Source of the DNA: an uncultured Paracoccaceae bacterium
GTDB taxonomy: Bacteria; Pseudomonadota; Alphaproteobacteria; Rhodobacterales; Rhodobacteraceae
Assembly (NCBI GenBank): GCA_938092015.1
Contig: CALKOT010000035.1
Coordinates: 1-44,121, forward strand
DNA: 44,121 nucleotides
Direction of reading: 5' to 3'
Positions 18,999-27,378 of the stretch are shown piece by piece (the stretch's first letter is position 1; every line of letters starts with the position of its first letter). Both the position numbers and the translations under genes were made by a program. The notes below the pieces were generated by a model, which searched no databases, was not told the origin of the DNA, and saw only the letters and a program-made list of their open reading frames with translations.

Positions 18999-19774
18999 CG
19001 CACAGCCTCAATCGGCCCGTCCTCACGTCCATGAATGAACTGATCCATATGCGGCTCGCCTGAGTTTTCGACGTCAGATACCGGTCCATGCCATTGCACG
19101 CAGCCCTGATGGATCATCGCAACCTGATCGGCGATCTCGACGACTGACCGCATGTCATGGGTGATGGTGATCGCCGTTGCGCCCATCTCGGACACGACCT
19201 GGCGGATCAGCTGGTTGATCACCGTCGCCATGATCGGGTCTAAGCCCGCTGTCGGTTCATCAAAGAACATGATTTCAGGTTCAGCAGCAATGGCGCGGGC
19301 TAGACCAACGCGTTTCTGCATGCCGCCTGACAGCTCAGCCGGGAACAGGTCAGCCGTTTCTGGGCCAAGGCCACAGCGGCGCAGCTTTTCAATCGCCAGA
19401 TCGCGCGCGTCATCGGCTGACAGGCGGTTTCGCCCTTGCAACAGCCTGAACGAGATGTTGCGCCAGACGGGCATGCTGTCGAACAGGGCGCCGCCCTGAA
19501 ACAGCATGCCAAACCGCGAAAGCAAGGCATCCCGAGAGGATCCGCGTGCGCCCAGAATCGATTTGCCATCAATCAGGATGTCGCCTTCATCAGGCTCAAT
19601 CAGGCCAATGATTGTCTTGATTGAAACCGATTTTCCTGTGCCTGATCCGCCAATAATCACAAGGCTTTCACCCTTGGCGACGGTCAGATCCACACCTTCC
19701 AGAACGCGTTTTGAGCCGAACGCCTTTTTCACGCCGCGCATTTCGATCCGCGGAATATCTGTGACCCCGGTCAT
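18995..19774 (-). CDS. MlaF-like ABC ATPase (retrograde lipid transport)
   Basis: ATPase subunit of 259 residues of the Mla/MCE-type importer that moves phospholipid between inner and outer membranes. Motifs: Walker A GGSGTGKS (about residue 42), LFQGGALFDSMPVWRNISF in place of the Q-loop block (typical of MlaF), signature LSGGMQKRVGLARAI, Walker B IMFFDEPTAGLDP and switch His in TITHDM. It overlaps mlaE by ATGA and the PqiA gene by ATGA. No MlaD/MCE gene is present in the cluster. Confidence 0.92.
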   Translation of the reverse strand: MTGVTDIPRIEMRGVKKAFGSKRVLEGVDLTVAKGESLVIIGGSGTGKSVSIKTIIGLIEPDEGDILIDGKSILGARGSSRDALLSRFGMLFQGGALFDSMPVWRNISFRLLQGRNRLSADDARDLAIEKLRRCGLGPETADLFPAELSGGMQKRVGLARAIAAEPEIMFFDEPTAGLDPIMATVINQLIRQVVSEMGATAITITHDMRSVVEIADQVAMIHQGCVQWHGPVSDVENSGEPHMDQFIHGREDGPIEAVR

Positions 19775-20565
19775 GACGCAAAGAACATTTCATTAAGGAT
19801 GTAGTTCGACGCGAGGATCAGGATGGACGCGCTGACAACCGCATTCGTCGTCGCCCGGCCCACGCCTTGAGCGCCCCGACCGGAATGATACCCCTGATAG
19901 CAGCCCATTAACGCGATGATGAAGCCAAACACCGCGGCTTTTACCAGACCGGATGAGATGTCTTCAAACGTCAGGAAATTCCAGGTGTTGTTGATATATG
20001 CGCCGGGATTAAAGCCAAGGCGGGCTGTGCCGACAACATAGCCGCCCATGATGCCGATGATATCGCCGACAAAGGCGAGAACCGGCATCGCCAGCGTTGC
20101 AGCCATAAGACGCGGCGCGACAAGATATTTGTAGGGGTTGGTCGACAGGGTGGTCAGAGCGTCGATCTGTTCGGTTACGCGCATTGTGCCAAGTTCTGCC
20201 GCGATGGACGCTGACACGCGACCTGCAACCATCAGGCCGCCCAGCACAGGACCCAGTTCGCGAACCATGCCGATGGCGACAATGGACGGTACGACCGCCT
20301 CTGCGTTGAACCGCGCGCCGCCAGTATAGATCTGCAAGGCCAGCGCAGCGCCGGTGAAGAACGCTGTCAAACCGACAACTGGCAGCGAAAAATACCCAAT
20401 GCGTAACAGTTGCCGCCCAATCTCTGCCGGATACCATGGCGGACGAAAGACGTGCATGACGGATGCGCCAGTGAAGATCGCCAGCGAACCTGTTGTGGCG
20501 CAAAGGCCCAGCACGGCGGCGCCAATGGCGGCGAGAAAACTCTGAAAGGCGAGGAGGATCGGCAA
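19771..20565 (-). CDS. MlaE-like ABC permease
   Basis: Permease of 264 residues, DUF140/MlaE family, with about five or six helices. Conserved pieces are FFTGAALALQIYTGGARF, MVRELGPVLGGLMVAGRVSA and the coupling region GTMRVTEQIDALTTLSTNP. The start is a TTG at 20565 with GGAAGA about eight bases upstream; no better start is seen downstream before the first helix. It is first in the coupled set mlaE-mlaF-pqiA-small protein. Confidence 0.9.
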   Translation of the reverse strand: MPILLAFQSFLAAIGAAVLGLCATTGSLAIFTGASVMHVFRPPWYPAEIGRQLLRIGYFSLPVVGLTAFFTGAALALQIYTGGARFNAEAVVPSIVAIGMVRELGPVLGGLMVAGRVSASIAAELGTMRVTEQIDALTTLSTNPYKYLVAPRLMAATLAMPVLAFVGDIIGIMGGYVVGTARLGFNPGAYINNTWNFLTFEDISSGLVKAAVFGFIIALMGCYQGYHSGRGAQGVGRATTNAVVSASILILASNYILNEMFFAS

Positions 20566-20681
20566 GCGTCGTTTCTTCCAAATTCAGCGGACCAGCGCCC
20601 ACATGATTGACTAAGCCAGACATTAACGACGCTGCGCCGATGGGGAAAGGGGCGAGATCGTCACAAATCTCACAATGGGGA

Positions 20682-20921
20682 TCAGGCGCTGTCACCGCCA
20701 TCTGACTTTGGTCGAGGGGGACTGGATGTAGCGAACATAGAACCCATCCTCTGGCGGTCTTTTTCGCGCTCAACCTCAATGGTATCGCGGATTTCATCTG
20801 ATCGGCCGCGAATATCGGACCGTTTGCTCAACTTTCGGATCAGATCTTTCAGAAGATGATACGCTGTCCATAGTATCAACGTGGCAAGGGCGGCGACAAT
20901 AATGATGGTTGAGGTTGGCAT
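20682..20921 (-). CDS. Small single-pass membrane protein
   Basis: A 79-residue protein of unknown function. It has an N-terminal membrane helix (about 4-24, TIIIVAALATLILWTAYHLL) followed by a strongly charged, probably helical cytoplasmic stretch (LIRKLSKRSDIRGRSDEIRDT) and a Pro/Ser-rich tail. Codon use looks genuine. It stands 116 bases upstream of mlaE on the same strand and could share its transcript. No family recognised. Confidence 0.6.
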   Translation of the reverse strand: MPTSTIIIVAALATLILWTAYHLLKDLIRKLSKRSDIRGRSDEIRDTIEVEREKDRQRMGSMFATSSPPRPKSDGGDSA

Positions 20922-21072
20922 ATTGCAAACCTAAGCCTTCCCTCTGTCGCTGACAACGCAATCGATCATGCGTCAGCGCGCCCCAGACTACCGACCAGAT
21001 TTCCTGATTGAGGAATCGCGCCTCATCGCTATGGTCCGCGCGGCCTAACACCCACCCAAAAGGACCACGCCC

Positions 21073-21519
21073 ATGACCGCTGAAAAAGGCGATCTTCTGT
21101 TTGTTTACGGCACGCTGCAATCGACTGCGCAGCATCCGATGGGCGACCTGTTGCGCAGCCATGCCCGGCTGGTGGGAACTGGCGCGATCTGCGCACGGCT
21201 TTATATCATCGACGATCCAGAGGATCTGGGTGCCAATTATTTCCCCGGGGCGTTGCCTTCGCCTGATCCGGCTGATCGCGTTTATGGCGAAGTTTACGAA
21301 TTGACTAACCCCGCGCCGCTGATGCCAGAACTTGACCGGTTAGAGGCCTGCGGCCCCGACTGGCCTGAGCCGCAGGAATTTATCCTCCGCAATGTTGAGG
21401 TGTTGATCGATGGCGGCGAAGCGGCGCGCGCGTGGTCGTATCTTTACACGTGGGATGTGACTGGCGCTGAGAGGGTGATGTCAGGGCGTTTCACGGCTGT
21501 CGCGCCGGACGTCCGGTAA
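21073..21519 (+). CDS. Gamma-glutamylcyclotransferase-like (AIG2/GGCT fold) protein
   Basis: Cytoplasmic protein of 148 residues. The N-terminal FVYGTLQ is the GGCT substrate-loop motif, and ELDRLEACGPDWPE contains the conserved acidic residue that acts as the general base. Members act on gamma-glutamyl peptides or related amines, but most bacterial ones are uncharacterised. AAAGGA eight bases upstream supports the start. It is a single gene, convergent with the SDR at 21684. Confidence 0.8.
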   Translation: MTAEKGDLLFVYGTLQSTAQHPMGDLLRSHARLVGTGAICARLYIIDDPEDLGANYFPGALPSPDPADRVYGEVYELTNPAPLMPELDRLEACGPDWPEPQEFILRNVEVLIDGGEAARAWSYLYTWDVTGAERVMSGRFTAVAPDVR

Positions 21520-21554
21520 ACAGACTGTCGCGGCAAAGCCGCCGGCACGTGCCT

Positions 21555-21600
21555 GAGAAGGGGCATCCAGTTCCAATTCTGGATCTGGAAACCCCTTCTC
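21555..21600. repeat. Two-tier inverted repeat between convergent genes
   Basis: Outer arms GAGAAGGGG / CCCCTTCTC (9 bp) enclose an inner hairpin ATCCAG-ttccaatt-CTGGAT. It sits between two convergent genes and may end one or both transcripts, but has no T-run. Confidence 0.6.
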
Positions 21601-21683
21601 GAACATGCTTTGCATATTCCTTCAGGCAGTGGGTCGAGCCCAGCAAGCGCAGACTTTATGGCTCAAATTAGGTTACAATTTTC

Positions 21684-22487
21684 TTAAGCTGCCGTAAGTC
21701 CGCCATCCACCACCATGTTTGACCCGGTCGTGAACGACGCATCATCAGACGCCAGGTACATGATGGCTTTGGCGATGTCGGTCACCGTTCCCAAACGCCC
21801 GATTGGGTGCCGCGAAACCGAGGCTTTGTGCGCACGCTCCATATCGCCGCCGGTATAACGATCGCCGAGTATATCGATTGTCTGCTGGCCCATTTCTGTG
21901 TCGATCACGCCGGGATGAACGGAATTGACCCTGATCCGCGCCCGTTTTCGCGCAAAATCCAGGGCCAGTGATTTGGTGAAAATGCTGACCCCACCCTTGG
22001 TCATGGAATAAAGCGGATCCAGCGGCGCGCCAACCAGCCCGGCGATCGATGACAGGTTTACAATGGCGCTGCCATATTCGCTGTTAGCGCCTGCCGCCTT
22101 AAGGGCAGGCGCGCAGTGTTTTGCGCCCAGGAACACGCCGCCCATGTTGATAGCCGAGATGCGGTTCCAATCGTCCATCGTCGCGTCTTCGAAATCGATG
22201 CCCAGGAAAATGCCTGCATTGTTCACCAGAATGTCGAGATGGCCGAATTCCGAAGTGGCCAGCGCAACCGCTGCATCCCAGTCGTCGGGTCTGGTGACAT
22301 CCAGCGTGATGAACCGCGCCTGATGACCGTCGCCTGACAGTGATGCGACCAGCTCAGCGCCGATATCGTCGAGAATATCGCCTATGACGACACTGGCGCC
22401 AGCCTCGCACATCAGACGTGCTGTTTCTGCGCCAATTCCCCGCGCGCCGCCGCTGATCAGGACAGTTTTTCCGTCAAACTGGTTCAT
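21684..22487 (-). CDS. SDR family oxidoreductase (FabG/glucose-dehydrogenase-like)
   Basis: NAD(P)-dependent short-chain dehydrogenase of 267 residues. Motifs: cofactor SGGARGIGAETARL, NNAG in ILVNNAGIFLG, catalytic Ser region IVNLSSIAG, Tyr-x3-Lys in PLYSMTKGGV, and the C-terminal family ending YLASDDASFTTGSNMVVDGGLTA. The ATG at 22487 is preceded by AAGGGAGA; an upstream in-frame start at 22523 adds 12 unlikely residues. Cytoplasmic, substrate unknown. A long leader of about 380 bases separates it from alr. Confidence 0.9.
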   Translation of the reverse strand: MNQFDGKTVLISGGARGIGAETARLMCEAGASVVIGDILDDIGAELVASLSGDGHQARFITLDVTRPDDWDAAVALATSEFGHLDILVNNAGIFLGIDFEDATMDDWNRISAINMGGVFLGAKHCAPALKAAGANSEYGSAIVNLSSIAGLVGAPLDPLYSMTKGGVSIFTKSLALDFARKRARIRVNSVHPGVIDTEMGQQTIDILGDRYTGGDMERAHKASVSRHPIGRLGTVTDIAKAIMYLASDDASFTTGSNMVVDGGLTAA

Positions 22488-22866
22488 AGCATTCTCCCTT
22501 AGTCTTCGACACCAACCCTGCAATCCGAGATGGCTTGATGTCTATGGAGAAGGGGCAGACCGCCGTCGCGGAATGCGGTTGTTGCGTCCAATGCGGGGTA
22601 CGGGCGTAATTTGTCGCCAGAGTCCTTGGCCGTGATATTTGGCTTCGCATTCAAAGACTTTGACTGGATCAGGTTATGCGAAAGCGGCCAGAGCGGCGAA
22701 ACGGCGATCAAAACGCTCTGCATGCATGGCACGTCGTAGCAAAGCTCATTGCCAGAACCGTTCCATCTCAAAATGGAAAGCGTGAAACTTGTGCGCAACG
22801 AAAAGTTAACAAATCCTGAATTTGCACATATTTCAACATGTTATGATTGGTTTCACTCGTGAAACC
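22488..22866. other. Gene-free spacer between SDR and alr
   Basis: No credible coding sequence. It contains a small hairpin TTCCAT-ctcaaa-ATGGAA (22761-22778), a GTGAAAC half-site at 22782 and the palindrome at 22849-22866. It probably holds the SDR promoter, but I cannot place one with confidence. Confidence 0.5.
22849..22866. promoter_or_regulatory. Palindromic operator candidate GGTTTCAC-TC-GTGAAACC
   Basis: Perfect 8-bp half-sites around two central bases, directly abutting the alr stop codon. The same motif with a different centre occurs at 25557 and 35145. The half-site GTTTCAC equals that of chromosomal parS, but the centre is two bases longer. A binding site for a dimeric regulator is inferred. 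Confidence 0.55.
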
Positions 22867-23928
22867 CTATGCGCCAATGTATTTTCGTTGATATCGGGAA
22901 CCGAGTGAGGTCAGAATTTCATAGCCGATCGTTTCGGCGGCCTTAGCCAATTTATCAACGGTCTGGTTTGGCCCCAAAAGCTCCACCATCCCAGTGCCGA
23001 ACGCGCCCTCTGGAATATGGCTGACATCCAGAGTTGTCAGATCCATCGATACCCGGCCGACGGCCTCAACTCGCTGCCCCTTGATAAAGCCGCTGAATTT
23101 GCCGCCCATCGCCCGTATCAGCCCATCGGCATATCCAGCCGCAATTGTGACCGTGGTCATATCCCGAGGGGCGACAAAATTGGCGCCATAGCCAACGATT
23201 TCGCCCTGTTTCACTGCGTTACGCTGAATGATCGGAACCTCAACCGAAACAACCTGCTGGGCGCCTACAAAAGGAAGCCCGCCGTACAATCCAACACCGG
23301 GGCGGGTCAGGTCGAAGTGATATTCCTTGCCCAGCAGAACACCCCCCGTGGCGCCCAGGCTGGCGGGAATGCCCACTGGTTTGCGGGCCCTGAATGACGC
23401 CAGTTGCCGGGCGTTCCATTCGCTGGCTGGCTCATCAGCGCAGGCCAGGTGGCTCATCACCAGTTGGATGTCCAGGCCCTGCGCAATGTCTGAGGCAAGG
23501 AAAGCCCCAAGGTCATCGCTTTCGCAAAACCCAAGTCTGTTCATGCCAGAATCGATCTGCAGACCAACCTTGAATTTCTCTCTGCTACCACGCGCGGCCC
23601 GCGCAGCTTCTTCGGCCTGACGGGGGGAATTGAGAAGGGGGATCAGGTCATGCTCAAGACACAGCGAAACATCGTTCGCCATCAATCCGGAAAAAACGAA
23701 GATGCGCGGGCCAGAGCCAAGCGCCTTGCGAACAGGAATCGCTTCCTCAGCCAACGCGACAAAGAACGTCTGCGCCCCAGCTTTGGCCAGCGCTGGCGCG
23801 ACCTTGGCTGCATCAAGGCCATACCCGTCAGCCTTTACTACGGCCGCTGTCTCGCAAGCCGTCATCGCATCCAGCGCACGCCAGTTGGCGGCGATAGCGC
23901 CAAGGTCAATTGTAAGAACCGACCTCAT
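22867..23928 (-). CDS. alr: Alanine racemase
   Basis: PLP enzyme of 353 residues interconverting L- and D-alanine for peptidoglycan. The PLP lysine is Lys32 in AAVVKADGYGLDA; the opposite catalytic Tyr lies in IVGYGANFVAPRD; the Arg near the phosphate is in MNRLGF. The C-terminus RYQRKYIGA is the normal family end, so the TAG stop here is a genuine terminator. It follows dnaB on the same strand with a 21-base gap, the conserved dnaB-alr pair. Confidence 0.95.
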   Translation of the reverse strand: MRSVLTIDLGAIAANWRALDAMTACETAAVVKADGYGLDAAKVAPALAKAGAQTFFVALAEEAIPVRKALGSGPRIFVFSGLMANDVSLCLEHDLIPLLNSPRQAEEAARAARGSREKFKVGLQIDSGMNRLGFCESDDLGAFLASDIAQGLDIQLVMSHLACADEPASEWNARQLASFRARKPVGIPASLGATGGVLLGKEYHFDLTRPGVGLYGGLPFVGAQQVVSVEVPIIQRNAVKQGEIVGYGANFVAPRDMTTVTIAAGYADGLIRAMGGKFSGFIKGQRVEAVGRVSMDLTTLDVSHIPEGAFGTGMVELLGPNQTVDKLAKAAETIGYEILTSLGSRYQRKYIGA

Positions 23929-23949
23929 CAGAGTGTTCGATTAGGAAAG

Positions 23950-25419
23950 TTAACCGAACTCGCCAGAGCCATGCCGGCTGGGCTGAGCGAGATCGCCAAA
24001 ACGGGTGAAACGGCCATCGAACATCATCTCCACAGTGCCAATCGGTCCATGGCGCTGCTTGCCGATAATTGCCTCTGCCCTGCGGAAAAGGCGTTCCGCT
24101 TTTTCGGCCCATTCGGGGAAGGTGGGATCATCTTCGGGCGGTTTGATGCGCTCATGGTAGTATTCTTCTCGGAAGACGAACATGACCACGTCGGCGTCTT
24201 GCTCAATAGAACCAGATTCGCGCAAATCTGAAAGCTGTGGCCGCTTATCATCACGGCTTTCCACCTGGCGGGACAGCTGGGACAAGGCGATGACCGGAAT
24301 CTCAAGTTCCTTGGCGATCGCCTTAAGGCCCTGAGTAATCTCAGACACCTCGTTCACGCGGCTATCTTTTGCCGTCGCAGGGCGCACCAGCTGAAGGTAA
24401 TCGACAATCAGGACATCCAGCCCATGGGTTCGTTTCAATCGCCTGGCGCGGGCGGCGAGGGTCGAGATTGGCAGCGCAGGCGTATCGTCGATGAACAGTG
24501 GAATGCGTTCGAGGTCGCGGGCGGCTTCGACAAAGCGGCGAAATTCACCTTCCTCCATCTCACCCCGGCGGATCTTTTCTGAGGCGACTTCGGACTGTTC
24601 GGACAAAACGCGTGTCGCCAGCTGTTCAGCGCTCATCTCCAGTGAAAAGAAGCCAACGCAGCCGCCGTCGATTGCGCCTTCTGAGCCATCGTGTTTTTCG
24701 CCCTTTTTGTAAGCTTTGGCGATGTTGAACGCGATGTTTGTTGCCAGCGAGGTTTTGCCCATCGAAGGACGCCCGGCGAGGATCAGAAGGTCTGAGGGGT
24801 GAAGGCCGCCCAACTTTTTGTCCATGTCCATCAGCCCAGTCGAAATCCCGGCCAATCCACCTTCGCGCTGGTAGGCGGCGTTGGCGACGTCTACGGCCTC
24901 GGTCGCGGCCTTGAGGAAGCTTTGAAAGCCACCCTCGTACTTGCCTTTTTCGCCGAGGGTATAAAGCTGCTGTTCAGCGTCGACGATCTGGTCTGATGGT
25001 TCGCTGTCGACCTCGACTGAGGTAGCCTTGGCTGAGATTTCTTCACCGATCCGTATCAAATCGCGGCGAAGAGCGAGGTCATAGACCGTCTGGGCGTAGT
25101 CCCGGACGTTGAAGATCGACACAGCGGAACCTGCCAGTCGCGCGAGATAGGCTGGGCCGCCAATTTCGACCATCGCAGGGTCGGCCTCAAAGAACGGCTT
25201 CAGGGTAACAGGGGTCGCGAGGGCGTTCTTAGCGATTCGTCGTCCTGCGGTTTCAAAGATGCGGCCATGCAGGGGGTCGAAAAAGTGGTGCGGTTCGATG
25301 ATAGAGCTGACGCGGTCGTAGACATCGTTGTTCACCATCAGGGCGCCCAGAATGGCCTGTTCAGCCTCGATGTTATGTGGGGCCGCCTGAATTTCAGGGG
25401 CCTGTGATCCATCCGCCAT
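23950..25419 (-). CDS. dnaB: Replicative DNA helicase DnaB
   Basis: Hexameric 5'-3' replication-fork helicase, 489 residues from the ATG at 25419, which has GAGGG just upstream; an in-frame GTG two codons earlier would overlap that site. N-terminal DnaG-interacting domain starts at [15 protein letters not shown]. RecA-type ATPase: Walker [12 protein letters not shown] (about residue 210), [14 protein letters not shown], Walker [10 protein letters not shown] and the arginine-rich [19 protein letters not shown]. Full length, no intein seen. A perfect DnaA box and a palindrome lie about 100-155 bases upstream. Confidence 0.97.
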   Translation of the reverse strand: MADGSQAPEIQAAPHNIEAEQAILGALMVNNDVYDRVSSIIEPHHFFDPLHGRIFETAGRRIAKNALATPVTLKPFFEADPAMVEIGGPAYLARLAGSAVSIFNVRDYAQTVYDLALRRDLIRIGEEISAKATSVEVDSEPSDQIVDAEQQLYTLGEKGKYEGGFQSFLKAATEAVDVANAAYQREGGLAGISTGLMDMDKKLGGLHPSDLLILAGRPSMGKTSLATNIAFNIAKAYKKGEKHDGSEGAIDGGCVGFFSLEMSAEQLATRVLSEQSEVASEKIRRGEMEEGEFRRFVEAARDLERIPLFIDDTPALPISTLAARARRLKRTHGLDVLIVDYLQLVRPATAKDSRVNEVSEITQGLKAIAKELEIPVIALSQLSRQVESRDDKRPQLSDLRESGSIEQDADVVMFVFREEYYHERIKPPEDDPTFPEWAEKAERLFRRAEAIIGKQRHGPIGTVEMMFDGRFTRFGDLAQPSRHGSGEFG

Positions 25420-25524
25420 GTTCACCCTCGCAATCTGCTCTCATCGTTACCCTATTCGAGGTGATTTCAGAATAGCCCGAAGTCGAGTTTTTGTGGAGCG
25501 AAATCGGAAATCTGGGGAGGGTTC

Positions 25525-25533
25525 TGTGGATAA
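25525..25533 (-). promoter_or_regulatory. DnaA box upstream of dnaB
   Basis: TTATCCACA on the minus strand is an exact match to the strong DnaA consensus, about 106 bases upstream of the dnaB start. It suggests DnaA-linked control of dnaB. A single box is not an origin. Confidence 0.6.
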
Positions 25534-25556
25534 GTGATCAGCGTGAAATCGGCCTT

Positions 25557-25574
25557 GGTTTCACGCGTGAAACC
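25557..25574. promoter_or_regulatory. Palindromic operator candidate GGTTTCAC-GC-GTGAAACC
   Basis: Perfect 18-bp palindrome 138 bases upstream of dnaB. An extra half-site GCGTGAAA at 25541-25548 forms an inverted repeat with it, so three half-sites are clustered here. Same motif as 22849 and 35145. Confidence 0.6.
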
Positions 25575-25643
25575 CTGAGTACCCTATTGAAATATATGTG
25601 TATTAAGGGTGTGTTTACCTTTAGAATTCCCCGAATTTCACAC

Positions 25644-26825
25644 CTAAGCTTTAACAAGATGCGCCGCCCACAAGGCACTGAGAAGGCCCAGAAAAGACGC
25701 TCCGAACATCAGCGCAAGCAACATTATCGCGCCTGACTGCGCTGTTACCAGCGATCCGGCCATCCAGGTTAGAATCGCGCCGCCCGTCACAGTCATTGCG
25801 CCGGATAGGCCAGATGCCGTACCGGCCAGATCAGCGCGTATAGACATGACGCCGACATTGGCCGATGGCATGGTCAGACCGTTGCCTATGCCGACGAAAA
25901 TGGTGGCGCCGAACAACGCGAATTCGTGTGTTACGCCAGAAATGAACAGGATTAGTCCACCGGCCAGTCCAGCGCAGACAAAGATACGCCCGGTTATCAT
26001 CATGATTAGTGGCGCGACCCGTTTCGCCATTCGTGCAGCGACGAAACTGCCACAAAAAAAGCCGCCCGTGATCGAGCCCATGTAAACGCCCAATACCCCC
26101 GGCGATATGTCGAAGAACGTGCTTGCCACCAACGGTAAGCCTGCGATGAAGGCGAAGAATGCCCCGGTTGAGAAGGTGATGCAGCTTGAATAGGCCCAGA
26201 ATGCGCCCGATCGCATCAAGTCAGGCCAGGCCGCGAACTGATGACCAAAAGTGGCGGAGGGTGCGGCATTCGTCTCGCCCAGATCGACCCAAACCAATGC
26301 GATCAGGGCAAACCCGATTAGGGTGTAGAGTGCAAAACTGGCTCTCCATCCCAAAAACTCATCCAAGACGCCGCCAACCATCGGTCCCAACATCGGCGCG
26401 ATGGCCATCGCCATTGATATGTATCCAAGCAAACCAACTGCATCTGCAGGATCGCGCGTGTCACGAACGATTACGCGGGCCAGTGCGCCGCCCGTGATGA
26501 TTGCGCCTTGAGCCATGCGATAGACCAGGAATGTCCAAATGTCCTGCGCGAACAAACAGCCCACTGAGGCTGCCGCAAAGATGGCGACCGCCCATAACAT
26601 GACAGGCCGACGACCAAACCGGTCTGACAGCGGCCCGATGATGACCTGCAGAACCGCTGTCATAACCAGATATCCAGCGATGGATGTACTGACGAGTGCG
26701 TAGTTTGCATCAAACTCAGCTGCGATATTCACAAGGGATGGCAGGAACATGTTCAGCGACAGCGTCGTCGCGCCCGTCAAAAGTATCAGCGTAGCGATGG
26801 TTGGTGGGGTCCGGGTGACAGTCAT
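25644..26825 (-). CDS. Bcr/CflA family MFS drug-efflux transporter
   Basis: Twelve-helix proton antiporter of 393 residues of the DHA1 Bcr/CflA group (bicyclomycin, chloramphenicol, sulfonamide exporters). The loop 2-3 motif A appears as GPLSDRFGRRPVMLWAVA, and RMAQGAIITGGALARVIVRD is the group-specific motif in helix 4-5. The ATG at 26825 has no convincing Shine-Dalgarno (upstream GCAAAGCCACATC), and an intrinsic terminator ends only about 24 bases before it, so expression probably depends on leader control. The stop is TAG, followed one codon later by TGA. Substrate cannot be read. Confidence 0.9.
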   Translation of the reverse strand: MTVTRTPPTIATLILLTGATTLSLNMFLPSLVNIAAEFDANYALVSTSIAGYLVMTAVLQVIIGPLSDRFGRRPVMLWAVAIFAAASVGCLFAQDIWTFLVYRMAQGAIITGGALARVIVRDTRDPADAVGLLGYISMAMAIAPMLGPMVGGVLDEFLGWRASFALYTLIGFALIALVWVDLGETNAAPSATFGHQFAAWPDLMRSGAFWAYSSCITFSTGAFFAFIAGLPLVASTFFDISPGVLGVYMGSITGGFFCGSFVAARMAKRVAPLIMMITGRIFVCAGLAGGLILFISGVTHEFALFGATIFVGIGNGLTMPSANVGVMSIRADLAGTASGLSGAMTVTGGAILTWMAGSLVTAQSGAIMLLALMFGASFLGLLSALWAAHLVKA

Positions 26826-26848
26826 GATGTGGCTTTGCGTTAAGGCAT

Positions 26849-26877
26849 AAAAAAAGCCCCCGTGCGGTGGCGGGGGC
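26849..26877 (-). terminator. Terminator immediately upstream of the MFS gene
   Basis: Arms GCCCCCG / CGGGGGC with an 8-nt loop and a 7-T run on the minus strand. The T-run ends 23 bases before the MFS start codon, an attenuator position. Confidence 0.88.
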
Positions 26878-26972
26878 GCGTGTGGATCTGATGCGGAGCG
26901 GTCCTTAACCGTCCGGGCGCCTGTTTCCTGTGCGTACCACGGTGCGCTGTATGATCAGATCCTGCTGATTTC
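26849..26972 (-). ncRNA. Candidate structured leader RNA / small RNA upstream of the MFS gene
   Basis: Predicted transcript of about 124 nt. Long-range stem P1 GGATCTGAT (26954-26962) pairs with ATCAGATCC (26884-26892). Inside are P2, GCG-C-AC(CGTG)GT-A-CGC, and P3, CGGACGGT(taagg)ACCG-c-TCCG, joined by ACAGGAAACAGGCGCC, giving a three-way junction. A terminator with seven U follows at once. A promoter fits just upstream. It resembles a riboswitch/attenuator or stand-alone sRNA; I do not recognise the family (not SRP RNA, 6S, TPP, cobalamin or glycine type). Confidence 0.5.
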
Positions 26973-26978
26973 AATCAA

Positions 26979-27008
26979 AACCTAAGTCGGGGCGGGCAAA
27001 GGTGTCAA
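26979..27008 (-). promoter_or_regulatory. Putative sigma-70 promoter of the leader RNA
   Basis: TTGACA (27003-27008, minus strand) is followed after 18 bases by TAGGTT (26979-26984), which keeps the most conserved T1, A2 and T6 of the -10. The predicted start near 26972 lies just before stem P1. Confidence 0.5.
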
Positions 27009-27304
27009 TCTTTGACAAATGTTGTTCATGGCTGGCGGGAGTAACCGGGCGAGATGATGTCCTGACCCTGGTTAATCCAGTGGAAGCGAATGACATCAAA
27101 ACTCCAACGGTTGAGAGACAAAGATAGTCGCGGCCTTCAGCTAATCGGGTCCTATTCTGAGGTTCCCATGCCGGGCGGTGTTTGGCTTCTCTGACACCCG
27201 ACCGTCCCACCAAATTGAATGTCGCCTTACGTCATGTCGGTCGCACAGGATCAGAGAATTGGATGGATTGAGCGCCCGAAACGAGTTTGGAATGCTATCA
27301 TGGG

Positions 27305-27334
27305 GCGAGTAATTCAAAAATTGCTCGCTTTTTT
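27305..27334 (+). terminator. Plus-strand terminator just upstream of the SMP-30 gene
   Basis: GCGAG-t-AATT / AATT-g-CTCGC stem followed by TTTTTT, ending 44 bases before the SMP-30 ATG. No plus-strand gene precedes it in the window, so it should end a leader or small RNA. Confidence 0.75.
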
Positions 27335-27378
27335 AGTTGCGTAACAGCTGTGATTTTTACCTTCACTGGGAGAGAAAC

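Larger units (their letters stand above)
26826..27378. other. Divergent gene-poor region between MFS and SMP-30 genes
   Basis: 553 bases with no supported protein gene. The left part holds a promoter, a structured RNA and a minus-strand terminator facing the MFS gene; the right part holds a plus-strand terminator just before the SMP-30 gene. A frame at 26971-27213 (-) has no recognisable content. The remaining 27010-27300 shows nothing I can identify. Confidence 0.6.

Noticed and set aside
25525-25533. Replication origin near dnaB
   Set aside because: Only one DnaA box, no box cluster or AT-rich unwinding region, no repABC or dnaA gene nearby.
25557-25574. Canonical parS site
   Set aside because: Half-sites match, but chromosomal parS has no two-base insertion at the centre; called only parS-like.
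26971-27213. 80-codon minus-strand frame in the divergent region
   Set aside because: Composition is not coding-like, no ribosome site, and it overlaps the promoter of the structured RNA.
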